A stretch of DNA of 64,000 nt from an uncultured Bacilli bacterium (GTDB taxonomy: Bacteria; Bacillota_I; Bacilli_A; RF39; UBA660). Shown here in pieces: positions 1 to 8,490 of this stretch. Every line of letters starts with the position of its first letter. Positions within the stretch are counted from its first letter, which is position 1. Location: contig CAKOOR010000001.1 in assembly GCA_934098505.1 (NCBI GenBank), positions 248,001 through 312,000 of the forward strand. The letters run 5' to 3'. The notes beneath the pieces were generated by a model. That model was not told where the DNA came from, made no database searches, and saw only the letters and a program-made list of their open reading frames with translations. A program made the translations under genes and the position numbers.

Positions 1-363
1 ACTGTGACATCTAATAATAGCAAAAGAGCAGTTACTCATTTAGAAGTTTTAAAAAGATATAGTGCAGGCTTTACTTTAGTAAAAGCAAGACTTGAAACAG
101 GAAGAACCCATCAGATAAGAGTACATACCAAATATATCGGTTATCCGGTTTATAATGACCCTGTATATGCAAATAAAAGTACCGGCGATTTTGGCCAATT
201 TTTACATTCTTATAGTATGGAATTTATTCATCCAATTACTAAAGAAAAAATGTATTTTAAAAGAGATGTGCCAAAATATTTTAAGGATTTCTTAGAAAAG
301 CTAGATAGCAAAGAAAACGCAGAAACAAAAAAAACGGTAGAAAACTTACAATTTAAAGGTTAA
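1..363 (+). CDS. RluA/RluD-family 23S rRNA pseudouridine synthase, C-terminal part
   Basis: The reading frame is open from the first base, so the gene starts upstream of the window and only about 120 C-terminal residues are present. The segment [14 protein letters not shown] is the conserved RluA-family motif that follows the catalytic domain core; after it come the usual [10 protein letters not shown] and FGQFLHSY segments. Enzymes of this family isomerise specific uridines of 23S rRNA or tRNA in the cytoplasm. The catalytic aspartate (HRLDxxTSG motif) lies outside the window. Which uridine is the target cannot be told. The tail after about residue 95 is Lys/Glu-rich and not conserved. The last 18 bases overlap the convergent membrane-protein gene. 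Confidence 0.9.
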   Translation, partial: TVTSNNSKRAVTHLEVLKRYSAGFTLVKARLETGRTHQIRVHTKYIGYPVYNDPVYANKSTGDFGQFLHSYSMEFIHPITKEKMYFKRDVPKYFKDFLEKLDSKENAETKKTVENLQFKG

Positions 364-669
364 AACGTATAAAAAATAAATATTGAATAAAAGATAGGGA
401 ATACTAAAAATATAGTATTTAAAATTGACTTTCTTTAGTTCGATAGCTAAACAAATGTTATTAAAAAGGTAAAAAGCACTAAAAATTAAAGATAAGTAAT
501 AATCATTAAAGTAGTAGTAAAATAACAAAATACTAACTAGAAGAATAGAATTACTTAAAATAAAATATGTAGTGTCATTAGTAAGCTTGTTATGATAAAG
601 AATTGAGATTAAAGAAAAGTTAAGAAAAGCAAAAGAAATAATAAAAAGAATAATAGTAATAGTGGTCAT
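346..669 (-). CDS. small multi-pass membrane protein of unknown function
   Basis: A 107-residue, very hydrophobic protein with about four predicted membrane segments separated by short loops ([16 protein letters not shown]). I set the start at 669 because a clear ribosome-binding site (AAAGGAG) lies 6 bases before that ATG; an in-frame upstream extension would run into the divergent rhomboid gene. It is convergent with the pseudouridine synthase gene and overlaps its end by 18 bp. No motif identifies a function. The reading frame, start signal and membrane pattern support a real gene, but it could be fast-evolving or lineage-specific. Confidence 0.6.
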   Translation of the reverse strand: MTTITIILFIISFAFLNFSLISILYHNKLTNDTTYFILSNSILLVSILLFYYYFNDYYLSLIFSAFYLFNNICLAIELKKVNFKYYIFSIPYLLFNIYFLYVLTFKL

Positions 670-724
670 AAATACTCCTTTACTAATTATATGAAGTATA
701 ATAAAATAATAGAAGGTGGTTAAG

Positions 725-1849
725 ATGAGTTCAATTAGTATGGATAAAAAAGATGAAATTGTCATGAAGTTAGTACATTTCTTAGTTACTAAAGAAAACT
801 ATACACCGATAGTAGTTAATGGCGTAAGAAATGAAGTATGGTTAGAAAATGTGGAAGGTCCATATAAAATAGTAAGAATTAATTCTAATTATATACATAA
901 TAAAGAGCAATTTAATTTTGATATATATAAGACAAATAATGTGGCTAGACAAATAAAAAAGAAGACTTTATCTTGGAAGATGAATGTTTTAAATATTTTT
1001 TTAGACTTAAATGATGATGTGAAGTTGGATAATGTTGAGTTTATTGATAATATAAAAGTAAGTGATACGGAAGATTTAATTCATAATGAAATAGTAATAG
1101 AAGCTTTTCCAAATATTGAGAAAGATATTATTAATACTTCAAATGATGTTGATTTAATAGTTAATGTTACTAATGATATTAATAGTAAGACGGCTAAAGA
1201 AAATAGAAAATATGAAGAAGTATTTAAACCTAAAAAAATTATTGTTACTTATGTTTTAATGGCTATTTGTACTTTGGTCTATATTTTACAGATATTATTT
1301 CCAAATTTAACTACTTTAGGTGCTGTGAATGGTATTTTAGTAAGAAGTGGTCAAGTATATAGATTAGTTACAGGCATGTTTATGCATGGTTCTATTTGGC
1401 ATTTATTATGTAATATGTATTCTTTATATGTGATTGGTTGTGCTACAGAAAATTATTTTGGCAAAAAGAAGTTTTTACTAATCTATTTGGTAAGTGGAAT
1501 AATTGGTTCAATATTTTCATGCTTATTTAATACTGGCTGGTCGTTGGGCGCTAGTGGAGCCATATTTGGACTTATGGGTGCCTTATGTTATTTTGGCTAT
1601 TATTATAGACTATATATGGGAAAAGCTTTATATAGTGAGGTTATCCCGGTCATTGTCCTTAATTTGGCTTTAAGTTTAATGGTTTCTAATATTGATTTTT
1701 ATGCTCATATTGGGGGCTTAATTGGTGGGGTTTTTATTACAATGGGTCTTGGTATTAAAAATAAGACTGATAAACAAAGTAGTATTAATGGTTGGATAAC
1801 TTTTGGCATTTTAGTTGTATTTATGCTATACATGTTATTTTTTAGATAG
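725..1849 (+). CDS. rhomboid-family intramembrane serine protease
   Basis: A 374-residue protein. The first ~170 residues form a soluble, charged domain; a rhomboid core of about six or seven membrane helices follows. Visible family marks are the HGSIWHLLCNMYSL helix, GASGAIFGLMGA with the catalytic serine near residue 277, and YAHIGGLIGG with the partner histidine near 328. Rhomboids cleave membrane proteins inside the bilayer. The architecture resembles Bacillus GluP/YqgP at the N-terminal side, but the C-terminal TPR extension of GluP is absent. The ATG at 725 has AAGGTGG about 8 bases upstream and is preferred to an in-frame GTG at 716. A terminator follows directly. The substrate is unknown. 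Confidence 0.9.
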   Translation: MSSISMDKKDEIVMKLVHFLVTKENYTPIVVNGVRNEVWLENVEGPYKIVRINSNYIHNKEQFNFDIYKTNNVARQIKKKTLSWKMNVLNIFLDLNDDVKLDNVEFIDNIKVSDTEDLIHNEIVIEAFPNIEKDIINTSNDVDLIVNVTNDINSKTAKENRKYEEVFKPKKIIVTYVLMAICTLVYILQILFPNLTTLGAVNGILVRSGQVYRLVTGMFMHGSIWHLLCNMYSLYVIGCATENYFGKKKFLLIYLVSGIIGSIFSCLFNTGWSLGASGAIFGLMGALCYFGYYYRLYMGKALYSEVIPVIVLNLALSLMVSNIDFYAHIGGLIGGVFITMGLGIKNKTDKQSSINGWITFGILVVFMLYMLFFR

Positions 1850-1855
1850 ATATGG

Positions 1856-1889
1856 TTGTTACAGTAAATAAGACTGTAGCAATTTTTTT
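1856..1889 (+). terminator. rho-independent terminator after the rhomboid gene
   Basis: Ten-base stem TTGTTACAGT / ACTGTAGCAA with a short AT-rich loop and a run of seven T. It separates the rhomboid gene from the J-domain gene. Confidence 0.8.
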
Positions 1890-1963
1890 CTAGCTTAATT
1901 AAGTTTTTATTGATATATAGAAAAAATGTATTAATATAGCAAATATTATGAAGGGGGATTAGA

Positions 1964-3013
1964 ATGAATCCATATGCAGTATTAGGCATTCCAGTAAATG
2001 CTAGTGAAGAAGAAATAAAGAAAGCCTATCGTAAGTTAGCCAGAGAAAACCATCCAGATTTACATCCCGAAGAAGAAAGAGATGCTTATGAATCTAAGAT
2101 GAAACAAATAAATGAAGCATATAATATGGCTATGAAAAATGTTAAGACCAATGTTTCACAAACATCTAACAAAAATAATGCAAGCAATACCAGTTATTCT
2201 AAAAGTACACAATATGATAATTTGAACTGGGAATATTATTATAATAAACAAAAAGAGTATGAAAGTCACAGATATGATAGATATCAATCTACAAGTGATT
2301 TTGAACGTTCACGTTATGGCACATGCAAATTAAATGACCAAGAAGCTGAAACATTTGCCCAAATAATGAAAAATGCTAAACTAATCCAAAACATTTTAAA
2401 AGAAATAAGTGCATATACAAAACCAATGACCAATCGTTCAAATAAAATTATCATAAGAATACGCAAAGTTTTGCACGAGTATTATGATAGAGTTGAAGAT
2501 TACATGCGTTTTATAAATAGAACAAATTGTTTAATAACAGAAGATTATAGAAAAATATTAGAATTTATTAAACAGATGAGTGGATGTGATGTTTCTTACA
2601 CTGCTTACCTTATATCTAGTTTTGAAAGTACTTTAGAAGAAGAAACATTTCCAGTTTTAAAATTTACTGATGAATATAAAAAGTTAGTAGAAGATATTGT
2701 TAATGTTAAAGCACATACATATGGTCCTGAAAGTACATTTAAAGTTTTAAGATTTGTAGAAAATAATTTAATGGGAATTGCAAACCGTAGCCATTTGTTA
2801 TATAACGCTAATCCAATGTGTAAGAAATATGATAATAATGATGATTATTTAAATTATTTGGCTAGTCGATTTTATATGAAATGTTTGGTAGAATCGTCTG
2901 ATTATGATATCTTTGCTACTCTATTAGAAAAAAATGCTTTCGATGATTTTATTGAAGCAGAGTCTTCAAAAAATAATAAAGGTCCAAAATTAAAAAGAAC
3001 TAAAACTAGCTAA
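1964..3013 (+). CDS. J-domain (DnaJ-like) protein
   Basis: A 349-residue protein with an N-terminal J domain (residues about 1-60) including the HPD tripeptide at 30-32, which stimulates DnaK ATPase. The Gly/Phe region, zinc fingers and substrate-binding domain of true DnaJ are missing. Instead there is a Ser/Asn/Tyr-rich linker (about 65-115) and a helical, charged C-terminal domain that I do not recognise. It is therefore a specialised co-chaperone, not the housekeeping DnaJ. AAGGGGG sits 8 bases before the ATG. It is probably monocistronic, with terminators on both sides. Its client is unknown. Confidence 0.85.
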   Translation: MNPYAVLGIPVNASEEEIKKAYRKLARENHPDLHPEEERDAYESKMKQINEAYNMAMKNVKTNVSQTSNKNNASNTSYSKSTQYDNLNWEYYYNKQKEYESHRYDRYQSTSDFERSRYGTCKLNDQEAETFAQIMKNAKLIQNILKEISAYTKPMTNRSNKIIIRIRKVLHEYYDRVEDYMRFINRTNCLITEDYRKILEFIKQMSGCDVSYTAYLISSFESTLEEETFPVLKFTDEYKKLVEDIVNVKAHTYGPESTFKVLRFVENNLMGIANRSHLLYNANPMCKKYDNNDDYLNYLASRFYMKCLVESSDYDIFATLLEKNAFDDFIEAESSKNNKGPKLKRTKTS

Positions 3014-3025
3014 AATTAAAAAATG

Positions 3026-3053
3026 AAAACTTGGGAGAAAATCTCAAGTTTTT
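3026..3053 (+). terminator. terminator after the J-domain gene
   Basis: Stem AAAACTTG / CAAGTTTT around a short loop, followed by T-rich sequence. Confidence 0.7.
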
Positions 3054-3161
3054 AAATTTAAAAAATTAGATATTTTAAGTGTTATTAAAAAAAGCACAAA
3101 TAATGCTTAAACAGATAGAATAATTCTAAAAACTATGTCATAATAATAGGGGAGAATAAAT

Positions 3162-4085
3162 ATGAGTAGTAGTTTAGAAAAAAGAATAATTGATTTAATT
3201 AAACAAGGAAAAAGTAATATTGAAATATGTCAAAAGTTAAGTTTAAGTAATGATACTTTTAGAAATATATTATTAAATTTAAAAAATAAAGGTTTAGAAT
3301 ATGATAAGAGATATTTATTAAATGGTGGTACTTTATATACACCTAATAAAGATCAAAACGGGAAAAGTGTTAGTAATAGTGTAACTTTATTAATGAAAAA
3401 TAAAGATGAATTAAATGCTCTTTTAATATCAGATTTACATTTAGGAACTAAGGAAGAAAGACTTGATTTATTAAATTTAGTTTATGATTATGCAACTAAA
3501 AGTGGTATTCATATTATAATTAATGGTGGCGATTTGATAAATGGTTTAACTAGCGAAAGAAAGAATATCTGTCAAACACATCTTAGTCAGTGTGAATATT
3601 TTATTGAAAAGCATCCTTTTGATCAAGGAATTTTAAATATTTGTGTATTAGGTAATCATGATGTGAAAGGATTAAATAGTGATGGCATTAATTTTGCTAG
3701 AATTTTAGAAAATTATCGAACAGATTTTGCCATTGTCGGGGTTGAAAATGGTCGTGTTTTAGTAAAAAATGACTTTATAAATATGTATCATCCTTTGAGT
3801 TGTAATTGCAATAATGTGCCAAAGAAAAAAATGGTTTTAGTAGGTCATTCCCATCAATATAAAGTTAGAATAATTAATGATAATGTTTTAATTTATATTC
3901 CAGCATTATCGAATTATGTTCCAGCTAGTAAAGGAATTATTCCTTCTTTTTTAAAGATGAAAATGGGGTTTACTGGTGGCTTTATAGAATATGTTGATTT
4001 AGAAAATTTAGCATTTTTAAATGATAAAGTTACTTCGCTAGGAAAACAAGAAATAGAGATAAAAAGAAGCTTAAAGAAAAATTAA
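3162..4085 (+). CDS. calcineurin-like metallophosphoesterase with N-terminal helix-turn-helix
   Basis: A 307-residue protein. Residues about 5-50 look like a small helix-turn-helix (SNIEICQKLSLSNDTFRNIL). From residue 85 a calcineurin-type phosphoesterase follows: ISDLHLG (metal ligands D91 and H93), NGGDLI, LGNHDVKG and VGHSHQYKV, i.e. the complete two-metal site. Such enzymes hydrolyse phosphomono- or diesters; the substrate cannot be deduced. The HTH fusion suggests nucleic-acid binding or a regulatory role (inference). The ATG is preceded by GGGGAG. It lies in its own unit between the J-domain gene and recD2. A weak hairpin (GAGCAA / TTGCTTTT) follows the stop codon. Confidence 0.85.
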   Translation: MSSSLEKRIIDLIKQGKSNIEICQKLSLSNDTFRNILLNLKNKGLEYDKRYLLNGGTLYTPNKDQNGKSVSNSVTLLMKNKDELNALLISDLHLGTKEERLDLLNLVYDYATKSGIHIIINGGDLINGLTSERKNICQTHLSQCEYFIEKHPFDQGILNICVLGNHDVKGLNSDGINFARILENYRTDFAIVGVENGRVLVKNDFINMYHPLSCNCNNVPKKKMVLVGHSHQYKVRIINDNVLIYIPALSNYVPASKGIIPSFLKMKMGFTGGFIEYVDLENLAFLNDKVTSLGKQEIEIKRSLKKN

Positions 4086-4185
4086 GAGCAATATAATTAT
4101 TTGCTTTTAATTAACATTTAGATAAATAAAAAAATTTTTAAGTAAGAAATAATCTAGAAAAGTATTAAATAATGATTAATAGACA

Positions 4186-4214
4186 TTTACTTAATTTATT
4201 AATTAACTTATAAT
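4186..4214 (+). promoter_or_regulatory. predicted sigma-70-type promoter of recD2
   Basis: TTTACT, a 17-base spacer, and a perfect TATAAT box ending 18 bases before the recD2 start codon. Confidence 0.6.
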
Positions 4215-4232
4215 AGAAAAACAGGTGATAAT

Positions 4233-6425
4233 ATGGGCAGTATCAAGGGAAAAATTAGGGTAATTATATTTGAATCCGAGAGCAATTATAAAGTAGGAGT
4301 CATAAGAGTTAAAGAAACCAACGATAAAGAAATGGAAGATTTTGTTGGTAAGACTGTTCATTTTACTGGCTATTTTGCTAATTTACAAGTTGGTGATAAC
4401 TATGAGATGGAAGGAACTTTAGTATATAAAGATAAGTACGGTTATCAGTATAATGTTACTGATTATAAAAGACTTGAAGTTAAGGGACGAGATGCAGTAA
4501 TCGAATTTTTAACTAGTGACTTAGTTAAAGGATGTGGTGAAGCAACTGCTAAAGCAATTGTTGATACTTTAGGAGAAGATGCTATTAAGAAAATTAAAGA
4601 AAAACCAGAAATACTACTGACGGTACCTAAAATGACACAAAAAAAAGCTGAGAAGATTTATAACTCTTTAATGAAAGTAGCTAATACTGATGAAATGTTA
4701 ATTAACTTAAAAGAAATGGGATTTTCTATTAATGAAGCTTTGAATATTATTAATAAATTTGGCAGTAATGCTCTTAGTATTACTAAAGCAAATCCTTATG
4801 CTTTAAAGGAAATAATTGATTTTAAGAAGTTAGATAATATCTATATAAGTTTAGGGAGTCCAGATGATGATTTACGGATGAAAAATTGTCTTTTAGAAAC
4901 CATAAAACAGTTAGAAATTAGAAATGGGGATACCTATTTTTATGAAGAAGAATTAAGAGATGGTTTAAAAAGCTATTTTGGTATCTTAGCAGATGATAAT
5001 TTTGATAATCTTCTTTTGGATTTACAAAACAATAATGATATTTATATTGAAGATAAAAAGATTTACTTATATGATACTTATCAAATGGAAGTTAGTATTG
5101 CCAAGACTCTTGATTATGTTAATAATCTTCCTATTGTAAGTAAAAATATTAGTATGTTTGATACCGAGGTAGTAAAATTGCAAGAACGGTTAGGAGTAAC
5201 TTACGATGAGAATCAACTGCAAGCTATCAAAAAAACATTAGAAAGCAGAATTAGCATTATAACCGGGGGTCCCGGAACGGGTAAAACAACCATTATTAAA
5301 GCTATAACCAATCTTTATATGAAAATGTATAATCTGGGTTCAAATAATGTCAATGCTTATATTGCTCTTTTAGCGCCAACCGGACGAGCAGCGAAAAGGC
5401 TAAGTGAGGCAACTGGACTGGGGGCTTCAACGATTCATAAATATTTAAAATGGAATAAAGATACTAATGAATTTCAAGTTAATGAATTAAATAAAAATTA
5501 TCATCATTTAATTATTATTGATGAGGTAAGTATGATAGATACTTATTTATTTGATGCTTTACTTAAAGGCTTAACTAGTAATATTCAATTAATATTAGTT
5601 GGAGATAAAGACCAGTTACCTTCCGTAGGAAGTGGCTTGGTTTTAAGTGATCTAATTGCTTCAGATTTATTTAACTTTTGTCCATTAGAAAAAATTTATA
5701 GACAAAGTGAAAATTCTTTTATTCCATATCTAGCAAAAGAAATTAAGAACAAAGACTTAACTGAAGAATTTTTAAGTAAAAAAGATGATTATAATTTTTT
5801 ACAAGTAAGCAGCGATAAAATGGTCGATAGTATTAAAAAAGTTTGCGAGTTATCTATAAAAAAAGGGCTTACTGATAGAGAAATACAAATACTTGCCCCA
5901 ATGTATAAAGGTATTAATGGCATTGATAATTTAAATAATAATTTAAGAGATTTGTTTAATCCTAAAGATAAGAAGAAAAAAGAAATAAGAGTGGGTGAAA
6001 ATGTTTTTCGAGTAGGTGATAAAGTCTTACAACTAATAAATGCTCCTGATAAAAGTGTTTATAATGGGGATATAGGTTATATAAAAGATATTTTTAGTTA
6101 TGATAATTCGAAAGCTTTGAATGTTAATATTGATTTTGATGGTAATTTAGTAACTTTAACGACAACTGAGATGCTAAATGTTAAGCTGGCTTATGCGATA
6201 TCAATTCATAAAGCTCAAGGTAGTGAGTTTGTTAATGTAATAATGCCTATTGTTAAGAATTATTATAAGATGTTATATAATAAACTTGTTTATACTGGGG
6301 TATCAAGAGCTAAGAAAAGTTTAGTTTTAATAGGAGAAATAGAATCTTTCTTAATGGCTGTTAATAATGATTATAGTATGAATAGAAAAACATCTTTAAA
6401 GGAACAGTTACTTTTACATATTTAA
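4233..6425 (+). CDS. recD2: RecD2-type ATP-dependent 5'-3' DNA helicase
   Basis: A 730-residue SF1B helicase. The N-terminal region (about 1-300) has an OB-like start and helix-hairpin-helix segments typical of RecD2 and absent from RecBCD-type RecD. The motor follows: Walker A GGPGTGKTT at about 345-353, LAPTGRAAKRL, the DEVSMID box, LVGDKDQLPSVGSG (motif III), the IYRQ segment, and near the C-terminus AISIHKAQGSEF and TGVSRAKK. Length and motif order fit Bacillus YrrC and Deinococcus RecD2, which act in repair and replication-fork maintenance without RecBC. The ATG has an AGGTGA box. Function is confident; the in vivo role in this organism is inferred. Confidence 0.95.
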   Translation: MGSIKGKIRVIIFESESNYKVGVIRVKETNDKEMEDFVGKTVHFTGYFANLQVGDNYEMEGTLVYKDKYGYQYNVTDYKRLEVKGRDAVIEFLTSDLVKGCGEATAKAIVDTLGEDAIKKIKEKPEILLTVPKMTQKKAEKIYNSLMKVANTDEMLINLKEMGFSINEALNIINKFGSNALSITKANPYALKEIIDFKKLDNIYISLGSPDDDLRMKNCLLETIKQLEIRNGDTYFYEEELRDGLKSYFGILADDNFDNLLLDLQNNNDIYIEDKKIYLYDTYQMEVSIAKTLDYVNNLPIVSKNISMFDTEVVKLQERLGVTYDENQLQAIKKTLESRISIITGGPGTGKTTIIKAITNLYMKMYNLGSNNVNAYIALLAPTGRAAKRLSEATGLGASTIHKYLKWNKDTNEFQVNELNKNYHHLIIIDEVSMIDTYLFDALLKGLTSNIQLILVGDKDQLPSVGSGLVLSDLIASDLFNFCPLEKIYRQSENSFIPYLAKEIKNKDLTEEFLSKKDDYNFLQVSSDKMVDSIKKVCELSIKKGLTDREIQILAPMYKGINGIDNLNNNLRDLFNPKDKKKKEIRVGENVFRVGDKVLQLINAPDKSVYNGDIGYIKDIFSYDNSKALNVNIDFDGNLVTLTTTEMLNVKLAYAISIHKAQGSEFVNVIMPIVKNYYKMLYNKLVYTGVSRAKKSLVLIGEIESFLMAVNNDYSMNRKTSLKEQLLLHI

Positions 6426-6502
6426 TAATATTAGATTAAAAACTTGAAGAAGAAGTATAAAATATATGATTTTTTTCATACTAATTTTAGAAAGGAATTG
6501 GT

Positions 6503-6634
6503 ATGAAAAAATTATTTAATATATCATTAGGAGTAGGTTTAGCAGTAATTTCATATATGACTTATGAGAAAATGGCTAAATTAAAATATGAAGCTTTATT
6601 TAATGAAATATTAGATGAAGTAGATTTGCTTTAA
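6503..6634 (+). CDS. 43-residue small membrane-anchored protein
   Basis: A short ORF with AAAGGA before the ATG and a terminator right after its stop. The predicted peptide has an N-terminal Lys-Lys, one hydrophobic stretch of about 15 residues (NISLGVGLAVISYMTY) and a charged amphipathic tail ending DEVDLL. It resembles other tiny YtxH-like anchor peptides in layout only. No function can be given. The ribosome site plus terminator make a real gene more likely than not. Confidence 0.55.
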   Translation: MKKLFNISLGVGLAVISYMTYEKMAKLKYEALFNEILDEVDLL

Positions 6635-6658
6635 CATACGAAAAGTATGTTCTTTTTT
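6633..6658 (+). terminator. terminator after the 43-residue ORF
   Basis: Stem AACATAC / GTATGTT, loop GAAAA, then CTTTTTT. It overlaps the stop codon of the small ORF. Confidence 0.8.
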
Positions 6659-6703
6659 CGATAATTATGATATATTTAGAATATATTTAAAGGAGGGATA
6701 AAT

Positions 6704-7855
6704 TTGGATAAAGATAAAGAAAAGAAAAATGGTAAAATTAATGTTCATGATGTTAACGAGGTTGTAGGTTTATCAAAGAAAATATTGCATTTAGTTTATA
6801 TTATGATGATTATTGGTATTATTTTTTTAGGAACATTAATTATTAAAGAATGGGGAATCTTAAATTTAGTTGTAACTCTTTTAAAAGTGGCAACACCGTT
6901 CTTTATTGGTTTTGTTATAGCTTGGTTATTTAATCCAATTGTTGTTAGATTAGAAAATAGGGGTTGGAAGCGAGGGCTTGCTTGCATAACCGTTTATTTA
7001 GCTTTTATTATTATTTTATTTGCTTTTTTTGGCATGTTAATTCCAACACTATATAATCAGTTAAATGAATTAGTAGCAGCTTTGCCTAGCATTTTTAATC
7101 AAGTTAAGTTATGGATTACTAATTTTTTAGCTAAATTTAATAGTAGTGATATGTTTAATGTAGCAGAAATTGAAAATAATATTTTTAAAGCCATGGAAAA
7201 TTTAGCTGGTGGGATTGCAAATGATTTACCATCAACGATTGTTAGCATTGCTGGTTCTTTAGTTAGTGGTTTAGGAACTATTGGCGTATCGTTAGTAGTT
7301 GGTATTTATTTATTATTTGATTTTAATGACGTAACAGATCATTTACTTAAATATATTCCTAAGAGTCATAAAGAAGAAACAAAGACCTTAGTTGATAATA
7401 TTGCTAATGAACTTAGAAAGTGTGTTAATGGTACTTTATTAGTAGCTTTTATGGTTTTTATATGTGATTCAATTGGGTTTGCTTTTGCTGGATTGAAGTC
7501 ACCAATTTTGTTTGGCCTTCTTTGCGGGATTACTGATTTAATTCCTTATATAGGTCCTTATATTGGTGGAGTAGCCGCGGTTATTGTTGGTTTTTCTCAA
7601 AATCCGATTATTGGTGTTATTACTTTAATAGTAGCAACAGTTGTTCAATTGGTAGAAAATTATGTTTTACAACCAGTTGTAATGAGCAAGACTATGCAAT
7701 TACATCCAGTTACCATTATTATTGGCTTGTTAGTCTTCGGCCATTTCTTTGGTATTGTTGGTATGATTTTAGCAACTCCTATCTTGAGCTTATTTAAAGT
7801 TCTTTATAGGTTCTTGGCTAATAAGTATGATTGGTTTAATAAAGATGTGTTCTAG
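6704..7855 (+). CDS. AI-2E (YueF/TqsA-like) family membrane transporter
   Basis: A 383-residue integral membrane protein with an N-terminal cytoplasmic Lys-rich stretch and about seven or eight membrane helices. Recognisable family segments are FFIGFVIAWLFNPIV, the GLLCGITDLIPYIGPYIGG core and the C-terminal EPAVMS-like LQPVVMSKTMQLHPVTI. The family contains putative AI-2 exporters, Na+/H+ antiporters and proteins of unknown substrate, so the cargo is not assigned. The start is TTG at 6704, chosen because AGGAGGG lies 7 bases upstream and no better start exists nearby. Confidence 0.85.
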   Translation: MDKDKEKKNGKINVHDVNEVVGLSKKILHLVYIMMIIGIIFLGTLIIKEWGILNLVVTLLKVATPFFIGFVIAWLFNPIVVRLENRGWKRGLACITVYLAFIIILFAFFGMLIPTLYNQLNELVAALPSIFNQVKLWITNFLAKFNSSDMFNVAEIENNIFKAMENLAGGIANDLPSTIVSIAGSLVSGLGTIGVSLVVGIYLLFDFNDVTDHLLKYIPKSHKEETKTLVDNIANELRKCVNGTLLVAFMVFICDSIGFAFAGLKSPILFGLLCGITDLIPYIGPYIGGVAAVIVGFSQNPIIGVITLIVATVVQLVENYVLQPVVMSKTMQLHPVTIIIGLLVFGHFFGIVGMILATPILSLFKVLYRFLANKYDWFNKDVF

Positions 7856-7873
7856 ATAAGAACATGTTTTTTT
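7848..7873 (+). terminator. short terminator after the AI-2E-family gene
   Basis: Six-base stem TGTTCT / AGAACA overlapping the stop codon, followed by seven T after TG. The stem is short. Confidence 0.5.
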
Positions 7874-7880
7874 AAATGCA

Positions 7881-7916
7881 AAAAACTAATTGTCCGTAAA
7901 ATAAACAATTAGTTTT
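7881..7916 (-). terminator. terminator of the double-HTH regulator gene
   Basis: Twelve-base perfect stem AAAACTAATTGT / ACAATTAGTTTT with an 11-base loop. On the minus strand it ends in a T run. It may also stop read-through from the plus strand. Confidence 0.8.
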
Positions 7917-7925
7917 ATGAATGAA

Positions 7926-8369
7926 TTAACGATATTTAATATTACTTCGACCTAACAAATAATCTGATGATATATTGTATTCTCTACATATTTCATAAAG
8001 AAAAGCCCCTAAGATTATAACCTTGCCAGTTTCATAAGCATTCCAAGTAGAAGGAGAAGTATTTAATAGTTTTGTGAATTCTTTTAAAGACATACCTGTA
8101 TCTTGTCTAATTTCCTTAGCTCGTTTAGCTATTAATTTTCTATTAATTTCCTGATTACTTAAAATTTCCTTTTTGATGGTAGTTAGACCTAGAATATAAT
8201 CAGTATTTATATGATAGTAATTAGCAATTTCCCAGAGCCTTTTTGTTGGAATAATGTCTTTGCCTTTTTCCCAACGAGCATAAATCGAATCACTAATTCC
8301 TAGTTGAGCTGCTAATTTCTTTTTAGTTAAAAAATTATTTTCTCTTAATTCTTCTAATTTGTTATTCAT
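7926..8369 (-). CDS. transcriptional regulator with two XRE-type helix-turn-helix domains
   Basis: A 147-residue protein made of two consecutive Cro/CI-type HTH domains: residues about 3-62 (TKKKLAAQLGISDSIYARWE, ending NTDYILGLT) and about 80-143 (SLKEFTKLLNTSPSTWNAYE, ending SSDYLLGRS). Each repeat ends in the typical xxDYxLGxxx segment. There is no sensor or peptidase domain, so one polypeptide may act like a pseudo-dimer. AGGTGA precedes the ATG. It is divergent from the glycine-rich surface protein gene, across a 121-bp region, which makes that gene a plausible target (inference). Confidence 0.85.
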   Translation of the reverse strand: MNNKLEELRENNFLTKKKLAAQLGISDSIYARWEKGKDIIPTKRLWEIANYYHINTDYILGLTTIKKEILSNQEINRKLIAKRAKEIRQDTGMSLKEFTKLLNTSPSTWNAYETGKVIILGAFLYEICREYNISSDYLLGRSNIKYR

Positions 8370-8422
8370 GATAAATCACCTAATATGATTTTTACATTTA
8401 TATAACCAATTATAAAAATATC

Positions 8423-8451
8423 GAACAAAATACGAATGAATATGCTATAAT
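8423..8451 (+). promoter_or_regulatory. extended -10 promoter with direct CGAA repeats, between regulator and surface gene
   Basis: TGCTATAAT at 8443-8451 is an extended -10 element facing the surface-protein gene; the -35 position (GAACAA) is poor. A direct repeat CGAAc/CGAAt (8422-8440) overlaps the -35 area, a reasonable place for binding by the divergent XRE protein. The operator role is inference. Confidence 0.5.
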
Positions 8452-8490
8452 TAATTTATATATTAGAAAATATAGTGAGGTAGTTAAAAT

